Shown here piece by piece: positions 29,181 through 39,949 of a stretch of DNA of 64,000 nt. The position numbers were made by a program, and so were the translations under genes. Positions within the stretch are counted from its first letter, which is position 1. Each line of letters opens with the position of its first letter. The DNA is from Nitrospirillum amazonense. Its GTDB lineage: Bacteria > Pseudomonadota > Alphaproteobacteria > Azospirillales > Azospirillaceae. Under the pieces are notes generated by a model. It had not been told where the DNA came from. It searched no databases and saw only the letters and a list, made by a program, of their open reading frames with translations. Where the stretch lies: NCBI RefSeq assembly GCF_007828035.1, contig NZ_VITV01000005.1:493334-557333 (forward strand), given 5' to 3'.

Positions 29181-31070
29181 ATGTCGGGCAAGATCACTCT
29201 ACGCCGCGCCGTCCTGGCGGCGGCGTCCACCATTTCCCTGCTGGCGCTGACCCTGCCGGCGCGCGCCACGGATGATCCCAAGGTCGATCCCAAATACATC
29301 TGGGACCTGAGCGACTACTACAAGTCGCCGGCGGACTGGGATGCGGCGCGGGCTAAGATTAAGGCCGAACTGCCGGGCCTGGCCAAGTACAAGGGCACGC
29401 TGGCCAAGGGGCCGGCCGCCACGCTGGCGGCGCTGGAGGCTATCTACAGCGTCTATCATGAGCTGGAGCAGGTGGGCACCTACGCCAGCACCATCGCCAG
29501 CACCGACACGCGCGACGCGCCGGCGCAGGAGCGGGACGGCCTGGCCCAGGACCTGTCGGGTGAGGTCTCGGCCGCCACCGCCTGGCTGTCGCCGGAGATC
29601 CAGGCGCTGGGCGCCGCCAAGGTCGACGCCTACCTGAAGGCCGAGCCCAAGCTGGCCAAGTTCGGCTTCGCCCTGCATGACGCGCTGCGCCTGAAGCCGC
29701 ATACCCTGGGGGCGGAGGCCGAGGGGGTGCTGGCGGCGCTGAGCCCGGCGCTGGGCGGTGGCGGCACCACCTACAACCTGCTGTCCAACGCCGACATCGA
29801 CTGGCCCACCATCACCCTTCCCAATGGGCAGTCGGTGAAGCTGACCCAGGCCAATTACCAGAAGTATCGCGAGGATCCGGACCGCGCCGTGCGCAAGGCC
29901 GTGTTCGACGCCTTCTGGACCAAGTTCGGCCAATACTCCAACACCATGGGTTCCACCCTGGGCAACACGGTGCAGGGCGATGTCATCCAGTCCAAGCTGC
30001 GCCATTACCCGTCGGCGGTGGCGGCCTCGCTGTCCAACAACGACATCCCCGAGGGCGTCTACCGCACCCTGGTGGCCGAGGCCAACAAGGGCCTGCCCAC
30101 GCTGCACCGCTATTTCAAGCTGCGGCAGCGCATGCTGAACCTGCCCGACCTGCACTATTACGACATCTATCCGCCCCTGGTGTCGTCCGACGCCAAGTTC
30201 CCCGTCGAGGAGGGCGAGAAGCTGGTGCTGGCGGCGGTGAAGCCGCTGGGGGACGACTACCAGAAGGCGCTGGCGGACGGCTTCGCCCATCGCTGGATGC
30301 ATGCCTACCCGCAAGAGGGCAAGCAGTCCGGCGCCTACCAGACGGGCGTCTACGGGCTGCACCCCGTTGTCTTCCTGAACTATCAGGACAACTACAACTC
30401 CGTCTCCACGCTGGCCCATGAATGGGGCCACGCCATGCACACCACCTTCGCCAACCGCACCCAGCCCTATGAGCTGGCGGGCTATTCCCTGTTCATGGCG
30501 GAGATTGCGTCCACGGCGAACGAATTCCTGCTGTCCGACTACATGCTGGCCAATGCCAAGACCAAGCAAGAGAAGCTGCTATACCTGGGCAATGAGCTGG
30601 AGACCATCCGCGCCACCTTCTTCCGTCAGACCATGTTCGCCGAGTTCGAACTGCAGGTGCATGACGCGGTGGAGAAGGGTGAGCCCATGTCGGGCAAGCG
30701 CATGACGGAAATCTACCTGGGTCTGCTGCGCAAGTACCACGGCGCCGACCAGGGCGTGATGCAGATCGATCCGGTGTACGCGGCGGAATGGGCCTTCATT
30801 CCCCATTTCTACCGGCCCTTCTATGTCTATCAGTACGCGACATCCATTTCCGCCTCCGCCTATTTCACGGAGAAGATCCGCGACGGTGGGCCGGCGGCGC
30901 GTGACACCTACCTGGCGGCGCTGAAGGCCGGCGGGTCGGACTATCCGGTCAACGTGCTGAGGAAGGCCGGCCTAGACATGGCCTCGCCGGCCCCCTACCA
31001 GGCGCTGGTGCGCCGCATGGACGCCGTTATCACCGAGATGGAACGGTTGCTGGATCAGAAGGACAACTGA
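29181..31070 (+). CDS. pepF: Exported M3-family oligoendopeptidase F
   Basis: A 629-residue zinc peptidase. The ATG at 29181 gives a signal peptide (KITLRRAVLAAASTISLLAL, cleavage after ALPARA), so unlike most PepF proteins it should act in the periplasm. The zinc and catalytic motif HEWGH is at about residues 413-417, with a downstream Glu in FMAEIASTANE. Substrates would be short peptides. It is monocistronic: a strong terminator follows at 31226. Confidence 0.92.
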   Translation: MSGKITLRRAVLAAASTISLLALTLPARATDDPKVDPKYIWDLSDYYKSPADWDAARAKIKAELPGLAKYKGTLAKGPAATLAALEAIYSVYHELEQVGTYASTIASTDTRDAPAQERDGLAQDLSGEVSAATAWLSPEIQALGAAKVDAYLKAEPKLAKFGFALHDALRLKPHTLGAEAEGVLAALSPALGGGGTTYNLLSNADIDWPTITLPNGQSVKLTQANYQKYREDPDRAVRKAVFDAFWTKFGQYSNTMGSTLGNTVQGDVIQSKLRHYPSAVAASLSNNDIPEGVYRTLVAEANKGLPTLHRYFKLRQRMLNLPDLHYYDIYPPLVSSDAKFPVEEGEKLVLAAVKPLGDDYQKALADGFAHRWMHAYPQEGKQSGAYQTGVYGLHPVVFLNYQDNYNSVSTLAHEWGHAMHTTFANRTQPYELAGYSLFMAEIASTANEFLLSDYMLANAKTKQEKLLYLGNELETIRATFFRQTMFAEFELQVHDAVEKGEPMSGKRMTEIYLGLLRKYHGADQGVMQIDPVYAAEWAFIPHFYRPFYVYQYATSISASAYFTEKIRDGGPAARDTYLAALKAGGSDYPVNVLRKAGLDMASPAPYQALVRRMDAVITEMERLLDQKDN

Positions 31071-31149
31071 GGCGCCTTCCTGGCGGAAGGCTGCGTTCAC
31101 ACGCCACGCAGGCTCACGGCCCGTTGGGCCGCGGACGCGGTCGCGTCCG

Positions 31150-31183
31150 ATACATATCCCGGCTGTCCGGCCGGGATATGTAT
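31150..31183. repeat. Perfect 14-base inverted repeat downstream of pepF
   Basis: ATACATATCCCGGC (31150-31163) and GCCGGGATATGTAT (31170-31183) are perfect complements with a 6-base loop. No T-run follows, and a separate terminator lies 43 bases downstream. It may be a 3'-end stabilising hairpin, an operator for prmA or a remnant of a mobile repeat. No second copy is visible in the window. Confidence 0.75.
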
Positions 31184-31225
31184 GAGGCTTCACAGGCGAA
31201 TCAGCACCGTCTATAGAGAAACAGC

Positions 31226-31258
31226 AGGTTCCGGCGGGGCAGCCCGCCGGAACCTTTT
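31226..31258 (+). terminator. Rho-independent terminator between pepF and prmA
   Basis: AGGTTCCGGCGGG (31226-31238) pairs perfectly with CCCGCCGGAACCT (31243-31255) around a 4-base loop, followed by TTT. Confidence 0.85.
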
Positions 31259-31293
31259 GCCATGGGCTTTCATGATTTTGCGGGAGTGTGGTG

Positions 31294-32163
31294 ATGTCGG
31301 GCATGTGGCGGGTCGCACTAACGGTGCATGAGGATGTGGTGCAGAACTTCGCCCAGGTGCTGGAGAGCCATGTCGACGCCGTCTCCACCTTCGAGCTGGA
31401 AGAGGGCGGCAACTGGCTGATCGAGGGCACCAGCCATGGCGAGCCCGACCAGTCCCGCCTGGTGGCCCGCGTCACCGTACTGGCCATGGCCCTGGGCGTG
31501 CCGCAGCCGCAGATCGAGGTGGAACCGCTGGCCCCCATCGATTGGGTGACCCAGACCTACCTCAGCTTTCCGCCCATCCGCGCCGGCCGCTTCTTCGTCC
31601 ACGGCAGCCATCATAAAAAGCCGGTGCCCGCCGGCGCCATCGGCTTGCTGATCGAGGCCGCCATGGCCTTCGGCTCCGGTGAGCATGCCACCACCCAGGG
31701 CTGCCTGCGCGCGCTGAGCGACCTCAACAAGTCCATGCCCGTAACCCGGGCGCTGGACATGGGCTGCGGCTCCGGCATCCTGGCCTTCGCCATCGCCAAG
31801 CTGTGGCACGCCCCGGTGGCGGCGGTGGACATCGACGCCCTGTCCATCATGATCGCCGCCGAGAACGCCCGCCTGAACAAGGTGGACAAGCTGGTGACCT
31901 GCCGCGGCGGCGATGGCTACCGCACTCCCATTGTGCGGCAGAAGGGCCCCTATGACCTGATCGTTGCCAACATCCTGGCGCGGCCCCTGGCCCGCATGGC
32001 GCCGCAACTGCGCCGCAACCTGCGCCCGGGCGGTGTCGCTGTGCTGTCCGGCCTGTTGGCCCGGCAGGAGAAGCTGGTCATCGCCGCTCACCGCCGCCAG
32101 GGTCTGAAGCTGGTGCGCCGCTATCAGATCGGCGAGTGGAACACGCTGGTGATGAAGGGCTGA
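31294..32163 (+). CDS. prmA: Ribosomal protein L11 methyltransferase
   Basis: A 289-residue class I SAM methyltransferase. The ATG at 31294 has GGGAG 7 bases upstream; the two preceding in-frame GTGs are less likely. Seen: the PrmA segment AFGSGEHATTQGCLRAL, motif I ALDMGCGSGILAFAIAKLW, and NILARPLARMAP as the NPPY-like motif. PrmA trimethylates L11. The spacing of N-terminal and catalytic domains is normal for the alphaproteobacterial form. Confidence 0.92.
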   Translation: MSGMWRVALTVHEDVVQNFAQVLESHVDAVSTFELEEGGNWLIEGTSHGEPDQSRLVARVTVLAMALGVPQPQIEVEPLAPIDWVTQTYLSFPPIRAGRFFVHGSHHKKPVPAGAIGLLIEAAMAFGSGEHATTQGCLRALSDLNKSMPVTRALDMGCGSGILAFAIAKLWHAPVAAVDIDALSIMIAAENARLNKVDKLVTCRGGDGYRTPIVRQKGPYDLIVANILARPLARMAPQLRRNLRPGGVAVLSGLLARQEKLVIAAHRRQGLKLVRRYQIGEWNTLVMKG

Positions 32164-32206
32164 GCCCCCCAGTCCAAAATTTCCAGAAATCCAAAATTTC
32201 AGGAGG

Positions 32207-32245
32207 TTGAACGCCGGTCCCGTCCAGGGCCGGCGTTCGTCATTT
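32207..32245 (+). terminator. Probable terminator after prmA
   Basis: GAACGCCGG (from about 32209) pairs with CCGGCGTTC (about 32230-32238), followed by GTCATTTCC. The stem is good and the T-run weak. An 11-base direct repeat TCCAAAATTTC (32173-32183 and 32190-32200) lies just before it. Confidence 0.55.
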
Positions 32246-32672
32246 CCGGGCGCGTTTTCACGCCTGTAAATTCATGTAACGCGTATGTAAACGCGGCAGA
32301 CAGGGGTGGGTTGCCAAGCGTATCACGAAGGCCTTGGGCGCCGCCGCCCCGTGCGGACGGACGGCCCAACGGATACGGCATCGGGCGACCGGCGCCGGTA
32401 AGTCGCGGCGGGGGTCTTCTCCCCGCGTTGGTCCCCGCCGCGACGCTTTCCCCCCCCTCTCATGGGGGCTTTCCACCAAAAAATTTGATGCTGTCAAAAG
32501 CCTCGCCTACACTGGCGGCAAGGGGGCTTTAGGGTGGTCACGGGGCATGGCCCGCGGCATCCGGCATGCCATCGGGGCGCATATTCTTGCGCGCGTGCGT
32601 GCCGCGTCCTAGCTTCGTCCCCCAAATCAATCGGCCGCCGATCCTCGCGGCCTTGAGAGAGGCGTCTTATCC
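32246..32672. other. Non-coding region upstream of the aminopeptidase P gene
   Basis: About 430 bases with no convincing gene. It contains a 12-base perfect inverted repeat, GTCGCGGCGGGG (32402-32413)/CCCCGCCGCGAC (32433-32444). A possible promoter is TTGATG (32485-32490), 17 bases, TACACT (32508-32513), about 160 bases upstream of the start. The rest is unremarkable GC-rich sequence. Confidence 0.4.
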
Positions 32673-34718
32673 GTGGATAGCACCCATCATACCCCGCACC
32701 CCGCCGTTGAACCCTACCGCGGCGATGCCGAGCTGGCGCGCCTGCTGAAGGCCGCCGGCATCGACCGTGACGTGGCCGGGGTGCGGGAGTTGCTGCGCGG
32801 GGTGCGGGCGGCGCCGGAGGATGTGGACCCGAGCCATTTCCTGTCCCTGTTCGGCCGCGACCTGCCGGAGGAACTGGCGGCCCAGCTGGCCGCCTTGAAG
32901 TCCTTGATCGAGGCGCCGCCCCCGCCGCAGGTGGGTGATATCGCCGCCCGTGTGTCGGCGCTACGTGCCGAACTGTCGCGCATGGATTTGGACGGGTTCG
33001 TCATTCCCCGCGCCGATGAATTCCAGGGTGAGTACGTGCCCGCCCGGTCGGAGCGCCTGGCCTGGATCACGGGCTTCACCGGCTCGGCCGGTATCGCCGT
33101 GGTGATGCGGGACCGCGCCGCCGTCTTCGTCGACGGCCGCTACACCCTGCAGGCCGAGGCCCAGGTGTCCGCCAGCCTCTATGAGCGCCACCATCTGACC
33201 GAGACCTTCCACGGCGACTGGATCGCCGGCATCGTGAAGAAGGGCGGCCGCATCGGCTATGATCCGTGGCTGCACACCGTGGGCTGGATCGACCGCATGA
33301 AGACGGCCCTGGGCCGCGCCGGCGCGGAACTGGTGGCGGTCGACACCAATCCGCTGGACGCCATCTGGCATGACCGCCCCTCCGCCCCGCTGGGGCCGGT
33401 GGTGGCCCACGCCCTGGCCCAGGCCGGCCAGTCCTCCGCCGACAAGCGGGCGGAGATCGCGGCAGAGCTGAAGCGCAATGGGGAACTGGCGGCCGTGCTG
33501 ACCCAGCCGGACGGCATCGCCTGGCTGCTGAACATCCGCGGCGGTGACGTGCCCAACACGCCCCTGCCGCTGTCCTACGCCCTGCTGACCAACGACGGCG
33601 ACGTCGACCTGTTCATAGACAGCCGCAAGCTGGTGCCGGGGCTGGAGGTCCACCTGGGCAACCAGGTCTCCGTCCGCAAGCCCGAAGAACTGCGCGGTGC
33701 TTTGGAGGCCATCGGCGCCACCGGCGGCAAGGTGCGGGTCGACCCCGTCTGGACGGCGTCCTGGGTGTTCGACCGCCTGACCGAGGCCGGCGCCCGGATC
33801 GTGAAGGAACGCGATCCCACCGTCTTCCGCAAGGCCGCCAAGAACACCGTGGAGATCGCCGGCACCCGCGCCGCCCATGCCCGCGACGGTGTCGCCGTCA
33901 CCCGTTTCCTGCACTGGTTGAGCGGTGCGGCGGCGGCCGGCACCCTGACGGAAATCGAGGCCTCGGACCGCCTGTTCGAGTTCCGCAAGGAACAGCCCAT
34001 GTTCCGGGGCACCAGCTTCGACAGCATCTCCGGCGCCGGGCCCAATGGCGCCATCGTCCATTATCGCGCAGCACCCGAGACCAACCGCGTGCTGGAGAAG
34101 GACAGTGTCTACCTGATCGACAGCGGTGGGCAGTACCTGGACGGCACCACCGACATCACCCGCACGGTGGCCGTCGGCACCCCGCCGGCCGACGCCAAGC
34201 GCCACTTCACCCTGGTGCTGAAGGGGCACATCGCGCTGGCCACCCTGCGCTTCCCCAAGGGCACCACCGGCTCGCAGATCGACATCCTGGCCCGCCAGTT
34301 CCTGTGGGCCCAGGGCCTGGACTACGACCATGGCACCGGCCACGGCGTGGGCAGCTTCCTGTCGGTGCATGAGGAATCGGCCCGTATCGCCAAGGCTCCC
34401 AACACGGTGGCCATGGTGCCCGGCATGATCCTGTCGAACGAGCCCGGCTATTACCGCACGGGCCAGTACGGCATCCGCATCGAGAACCTGGTGCTGGTGC
34501 GGCCGGCGGCGGACATTCCCGGCGGCGACCATCCCATGATGGCGTTCGAGACCCTGACCCTGGCGCCCATCGACCGCAACCTGATCGAGCCGGCGCTGCT
34601 GACGGAGGCGGAGAAGGCCTGGCTGAACGCCTATCACGCCCGCGTGGCGGAAAAGGTGGGGCCACACCTGGAGGCGGATGCCGCCGCCTGGCTGGCCACC
34701 GCCACAGCGCCCATCTGA
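32673..34718 (+). CDS. pepP: Xaa-Pro aminopeptidase (M24B, aminopeptidase P)
   Basis: A 681-residue protein starting at GTG 32673. The first ~85 residues are an extra N-terminal region (ending SLIEAPPPPQVGDIAARV). Then two creatinase-like N-domains (DGFVIPRADEFQGEYVPARSER, GFTGSAGIAVV) and the pita-bread catalytic domain with metal ligands in IDSGGQYLDGTTDITRT, the HGTGHGVGSFLSVHE segment and NEPGYYRTGQYGIRIENL. It removes N-terminal residues preceding proline. The 600-residue-plus size matches the large eukaryote-like aminopeptidase P type common in alphaproteobacteria. Confidence 0.93.
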   Translation: MDSTHHTPHPAVEPYRGDAELARLLKAAGIDRDVAGVRELLRGVRAAPEDVDPSHFLSLFGRDLPEELAAQLAALKSLIEAPPPPQVGDIAARVSALRAELSRMDLDGFVIPRADEFQGEYVPARSERLAWITGFTGSAGIAVVMRDRAAVFVDGRYTLQAEAQVSASLYERHHLTETFHGDWIAGIVKKGGRIGYDPWLHTVGWIDRMKTALGRAGAELVAVDTNPLDAIWHDRPSAPLGPVVAHALAQAGQSSADKRAEIAAELKRNGELAAVLTQPDGIAWLLNIRGGDVPNTPLPLSYALLTNDGDVDLFIDSRKLVPGLEVHLGNQVSVRKPEELRGALEAIGATGGKVRVDPVWTASWVFDRLTEAGARIVKERDPTVFRKAAKNTVEIAGTRAAHARDGVAVTRFLHWLSGAAAAGTLTEIEASDRLFEFRKEQPMFRGTSFDSISGAGPNGAIVHYRAAPETNRVLEKDSVYLIDSGGQYLDGTTDITRTVAVGTPPADAKRHFTLVLKGHIALATLRFPKGTTGSQIDILARQFLWAQGLDYDHGTGHGVGSFLSVHEESARIAKAPNTVAMVPGMILSNEPGYYRTGQYGIRIENLVLVRPAADIPGGDHPMMAFETLTLAPIDRNLIEPALLTEAEKAWLNAYHARVAEKVGPHLEADAAAWLATATAPI

Positions 34719-34789
34719 GATTAAATCCGGCGGGTTTGCGGGCCCGCCGGCATCCTTTAAGCTGCCGTCCTCACGATTGGGGGGCGGCA

Positions 34790-35842
34790 GTGGATCGGCG
34801 TTCATTCCTGGCGACGGCGGGTACCGCCGCCGTCATCGCGTCTTCGGCCGATGGCGCCCACGCGGCGTCATCACCATCGCTGAGCAAGCCGCCCATGCTG
34901 CGCCCCCCGATGTTGCAGGCAGGCGACAAGGTGGGCGTGCTGGACCTCAGCACCGCCGTCTATGACCCCGCCGTCGCCGACCGGGTGGCGGCGGTCGTCC
35001 AGGGCCTGGGCCTGGTGCCGGTGCTCTCGCCGCATCTCTTCGACCGCTCGCGGGCCTTCAAGGCTTCCGTCCAGGAGAGGCTGTCCGACCTGCACGGCTT
35101 CATCAACGACCCCGCCATCCGCGGTGTCTTCTGCGCGCGCGGCGGTTACGGCATCAGTGAGATCGTGGATCGGGTGGACTACGACCTCATCCGCCGCAAG
35201 CCCAAGGTCTTCCTGGGCTTCAGCGATCCGACGCTGCTGCACCTGGCCGTCACGCGCAAGGCCGGGCTGGTCACCTTCCATGGCCGCATGCCCGGCCTGG
35301 CCAAGTTCACGCCTTTCTCGCTGGAGGCGCTGCGCCGTGCCGTCTGCGCGCCGGAGCCGCTGGGCATCCTCCCCAACCCGGAGGAGGGCAATCCGCTGCG
35401 CCCCAACTACCCGCTGCGCACCATTGCGCCCGGCCAGGCCGCCGGCCGGCTGGTGGGTGGCAACCTGTCCATGATCATGGCCGCCATGGGCACGCCGTGG
35501 GAGATCGATACGCGCGGCGCCATCCTCATGGTCGAGGACGTGGACGAGGCGCCTTACGCCATCGCCCGCATGCTGTGGACCCTGCGGCATGCCGGCAAGC
35601 TCCAGGCCGCGTCCGGCATCGTCGTCGGCGCCTGCGCCGGCTGCGACAAGCCCTCTGACGCCTCACCCTACGGGCTGAACGAGGTGTTCGACCTGGTGCT
35701 GGGCGACCTGGGCATCCCCGTCTTCTCAGGATTGGCCCTGGGCCACACCGACGAGACCCTGACCCTGCCGCTGGGCGTACAAGCCCATCTCGACGCCACG
35801 GCCCGCACCCTGACGGTGCTGGAGAGCGGGGTGCTGGGGTAA
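34790..35842 (+). CDS. ldcA: LD-carboxypeptidase (S66 family) with Tat-type signal
   Basis: A 350-residue serine peptidase of the LdcA/MccF family. The GTG at 34790 gives MDRRSFLATAGTAAVIASSA, a twin-arginine-type signal, so it should be exported folded, whereas E. coli LdcA is cytoplasmic. Catalytic Ser is about residue 145 in LGFSDPT; the upstream ARGGYG segment, VGGNLSMIMAA, the Glu-containing MVEDVDEAPYA and the C-terminal LGHTDETLTLPLG with the His fit the Ser-Glu-His triad. The role is trimming of muropeptide tetrapeptides. The AT-rich DUF2971 gene begins 16 bases downstream. Confidence 0.9.
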   Translation: MDRRSFLATAGTAAVIASSADGAHAASSPSLSKPPMLRPPMLQAGDKVGVLDLSTAVYDPAVADRVAAVVQGLGLVPVLSPHLFDRSRAFKASVQERLSDLHGFINDPAIRGVFCARGGYGISEIVDRVDYDLIRRKPKVFLGFSDPTLLHLAVTRKAGLVTFHGRMPGLAKFTPFSLEALRRAVCAPEPLGILPNPEEGNPLRPNYPLRTIAPGQAAGRLVGGNLSMIMAAMGTPWEIDTRGAILMVEDVDEAPYAIARMLWTLRHAGKLQAASGIVVGACAGCDKPSDASPYGLNEVFDLVLGDLGIPVFSGLALGHTDETLTLPLGVQAHLDATARTLTVLESGVLG

Positions 35843-35858
35843 AAAGGAGGGGGAGTGA

Positions 35859-36791
35859 ATGAGACTTCTTGCTAAATATACAAATCACACCGGGTTCTTA
35901 GACAATAATTTATTTCGATTCTCGCAACCGAAATCGCTGAATGACTTTCGAGAAGCGCTACCGGAGATTCTATTTAGTGGATATTCTGATGAAGATTGGG
36001 CGGTGGCGTACGCAGACGCAGCTAGTGTTGGTCTGGATGGAGCTCCTCGAAGCACGATTGAGGCGTTATTTCTAACGTCGTGCCCAGCCCATCGCTACGA
36101 TGAAGAGAGCTTCCCCGGCTTGTGGCCAATGTCGGAGCCACGTTTAAGAGCGGAACCTTTTTCTAAAATATCGGAATTTGATCAGGCGATATCTGAGCGA
36201 GTTGTCGAATTATATAACAATTACGCTAACGAGAATTTTGCCATTTTTAGTCTTTCGTCTAAACTTATTTCAGAGCCAATGTGGGCCTATTATGGTGGAA
36301 GCCATTCAGGTTTGCAGGTCCGCTTTTGGCAAGATCACCTATTCTTTAGGGACCGCTCGCATCCTGTTCAATACAGTGACGAGCCTGTTCGCGTATCTAA
36401 TCAAGGTGGAATGCTACGTATCTGTGGCCAGAGAGTTGGCATCGAAGAAGCTCTGGATGGGAAAATTGAAGAGTCCATAAAATCTGATGGGTTTCCGCTA
36501 GCAATATTATTGAGGAAGAAAATTGATTGGCAACATGAAGAAGAGGTTCGCCTGCTAAGAATGGTGAGTGAGGCAGTGAAGTCCGATAGCATTGACAAAT
36601 TTGGAAATCAGGTCCTCCTATTTGAAATTCCCTCGCAGGCGATACATTCAATCGTGATAGGTTACGATGCGGGAGAAGAATTTGTTGAGAAAATAATAGG
36701 AAAAGTCAAATCGTCAGATCGATGGAGAAATATTGAGATTTATCGTCGTGTGCGTGGACTTATCGGCGTATTGGAAGAGAGAATTCTATAG
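35859..36791 (+). CDS. DUF2971-family protein, AT-rich
   Basis: A 310-residue protein of unknown function. The DUF2971 signatures are seen: FAIFSLSSKLISEPMWAYYG, GSHSGLQVRFW, and IDWQHEEEVRLLRM. The N-terminus (YTNHTGFLDNNLFRFSQPKS, LNDFRE) is also typical. It has no signal peptide or membrane segment. The gene is strikingly AT-rich and uses codons such as ATA, TTA, AGA and AAT that its neighbours avoid, which points to recent horizontal acquisition. Its Shine-Dalgarno AAGGAGGGGG lies in the host-like sequence just after ldcA, so it may be transcribed from ldcA. Confidence 0.85.
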   Translation: MRLLAKYTNHTGFLDNNLFRFSQPKSLNDFREALPEILFSGYSDEDWAVAYADAASVGLDGAPRSTIEALFLTSCPAHRYDEESFPGLWPMSEPRLRAEPFSKISEFDQAISERVVELYNNYANENFAIFSLSSKLISEPMWAYYGGSHSGLQVRFWQDHLFFRDRSHPVQYSDEPVRVSNQGGMLRICGQRVGIEEALDGKIEESIKSDGFPLAILLRKKIDWQHEEEVRLLRMVSEAVKSDSIDKFGNQVLLFEIPSQAIHSIVIGYDAGEEFVEKIIGKVKSSDRWRNIEIYRRVRGLIGVLEERIL

Positions 36792-36800
36792 AAATCGATA

Positions 36801-36846
36801 CTTTTTCTCGTAGAAAAAGGCCCGGCGGATCGCTCCGCCGGGCCTT
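36801..36846 (-). terminator. Terminator hairpins between the DUF2971 gene and pntB
   Basis: AAGGCCCGGCGGA (36817-36829) pairs perfectly with TCCGCCGGGCCTT (36834-36846) around 4 bases. Read on the minus strand it is followed by TTTTTCTA, so it terminates the pnt operon. An overlapping hairpin CTTTTTCT (36801-36808)/AGAAAAAG (36812-36819) lies on the DUF2971 side. Confidence 0.85.
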
Positions 36847-36872
36847 GTCTTACACTCTGGGCTCTAAAGGGC

Positions 36873-38282
<1,410 letters not shown>

Positions 38283-38297
38283 GATGGTCCGGCCCCC

Positions 38298-38726
38298 TTA
38301 CTTCTTGGCGCCCTGGGCAGGGGCCTTTTTCTTGTACATGGCCAGCATGCGCTGGGTGACCATGAAGCCCCCGAAGATGTTCACCGACGCCAGGATGACG
38401 GCCAGGAAGCCCATCACCATGGAGAAGCCGAAGTGGTGCGCGCCCGTGGCGATCAGGGCGCCGACGATGATGACCGACGACACGGCGTTGGTGACGCTCA
38501 TCAGCGGGCTGTGCAGGGCCGGCGTCACCCGCCAGACCACGTAGTAGCCGACAAACACCGCCAGCACGAAGACCGTCAGGCCGGTGACGATGAAGGGCAT
38601 GCCCTGCTGGGCCTGGTCGGTGGCGATCTGCGTCGCCTGGTTGGCCACGTTGGCGGCCTGCTCGGCCAGCTTCTGCGCGTTGGTGGCGAGGTCGGCCGCG
38701 TTCTTGGCGTAGTTTTGCGCGTCCAT
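38298..38726 (-). CDS. pntAB: NAD(P) transhydrogenase subunit alpha part 2
   Basis: A 142-residue membrane subunit. After an unusually long Ala/Gln/Asn-rich helical N-terminus (residues 1-45, [20 protein letters not shown]) come three to four transmembrane helices ([60 protein letters not shown]). This is the split arrangement known from Rhodospirillum rubrum, where the alpha subunit is made of two polypeptides. It starts 5 bases after the pntAA stop. Confidence 0.94.
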   Translation of the reverse strand: MDAQNYAKNAADLATNAQKLAEQAANVANQATQIATDQAQQGMPFIVTGLTVFVLAVFVGYYVVWRVTPALHSPLMSVTNAVSSVIIVGALIATGAHHFGFSMVMGFLAVILASVNIFGGFMVTQRMLAMYKKKAPAQGAKK

Positions 38727-38731
38727 GGGGC

Positions 38732-39949
38732 TTACTCCGCTTTCTCGGGCGCGACGGCCGGTTCGGCGGCCGGGGTGGGGGCAGGCTCGGGCGCCGGGGG
38801 CGGCGGCGCTGCCGGTGCCGCTGGGGCGAAGGTCGGGTGGATGACGGCGCCGTCGCGCGTCAGAGCGGTGCCCTTGATGATGTCGTCGTTCCAGTCGATC
38901 TTCAGCGCCTTGGCTTCCTTGTCCACCAGGGGGGTGAGGAAGTTCAGCAGGTTCTTGGCGTAGAGCGCGCTGCTGTCCACGGCGATGCGGCTGGGCACGT
39001 TGGTGTGGCCCACGATCTTCACGCCGTACTTCTCGACGATCTTTCCGGGCTCGCTGCCCTCGACATTGCCACCCTGTTCCACCGCCAGGTCCACGACCAC
39101 GGCGCCCGTCTTCATGGTCCGCAGCATGGCGTCGGTCACCAGCACCGGGGCCCTGCGGCCGGGGATCAGCGCCGTGGTGATGACGATGTCCTGCTTCTTG
39201 ATGGTCTCGGCCACCAGGGCCGCCTGCTTGGCCCGGTACTCGGCGCTCATCTCCTTGGCATAGCCGCCGGCGGTCTGTGCCTGCTGGAACTCCTCATCCT
39301 CCACCGCGACGAAGGTGGCGCCCAGCGACTGCACCTGTTCCTTGGTGGCCGGACGCACGTCGGTGGCCGAGACGATGGCGCCCAGGCGGCGGGCGGTGGC
39401 GATGGCCTGCAGGCCCGCCACGCCCACGCCCATGATGAAGGCGCGGGCCGGCGGCACTGTGCCGGCGGCCGTCATCATCATGGGGAAGGCGCGGCCGAAC
39501 TCGTACGCCGCGTCCAGCACGGCACGGTACCCAGCTAGGTTGGCTTGGCTGGACAGCACGTCCATGCTCTGCGCGCGGGTGATGCGGGGAATGAACTCCA
39601 TGGCGAAGGCGTCGACGCCGGCGTCGGCGTAGCTCTTCACCCGCTCCGCGTCGCCGTAGGGGCTGAGAATGGCGGCCAGCTTGGCGCCGCGCTTGATCAG
39701 CGCCAGCTCTTCCGGTTCCGGCCGCTGCACCTTCAGCACCACGTCGGCGTCGGCCAGGGCGCTGGTGGCGTCGGGCGCGATGGTGGCGCCCGCGGCGGCG
39801 AACGCGTCATCGGTGATGGCGGCGCCGACACCGGCGCCCGTCTCGATGGTGACGTCGAATCCGAGCCCGACGAATTTCCGTACCGTCTCGGGCGAGGCGG
39901 CGACGCGCAGCTCCCCCGGTCGACGTTCTTTAAGTACGCCGATTTTCAT
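38732..39949 (-). CDS. pntAA: NAD(P) transhydrogenase subunit alpha part 1
   Basis: A 405-residue soluble NAD(H)-binding subunit (domain I). It opens [20 protein letters not shown], has [20 protein letters not shown] and the Rossmann segment [20 protein letters not shown]. The last ~30 residues are a Pro/Ala-rich tail replacing the membrane part that is fused in E. coli PntA. First gene of the operon; the promoter should lie in 39950-40050. Confidence 0.95.
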   Translation of the reverse strand: MKIGVLKERRPGELRVAASPETVRKFVGLGFDVTIETGAGVGAAITDDAFAAAGATIAPDATSALADADVVLKVQRPEPEELALIKRGAKLAAILSPYGDAERVKSYADAGVDAFAMEFIPRITRAQSMDVLSSQANLAGYRAVLDAAYEFGRAFPMMMTAAGTVPPARAFIMGVGVAGLQAIATARRLGAIVSATDVRPATKEQVQSLGATFVAVEDEEFQQAQTAGGYAKEMSAEYRAKQAALVAETIKKQDIVITTALIPGRRAPVLVTDAMLRTMKTGAVVVDLAVEQGGNVEGSEPGKIVEKYGVKIVGHTNVPSRIAVDSSALYAKNLLNFLTPLVDKEAKALKIDWNDDIIKGTALTRDGAVIHPTFAPAAPAAPPPPAPEPAPTPAAEPAVAPEKAE

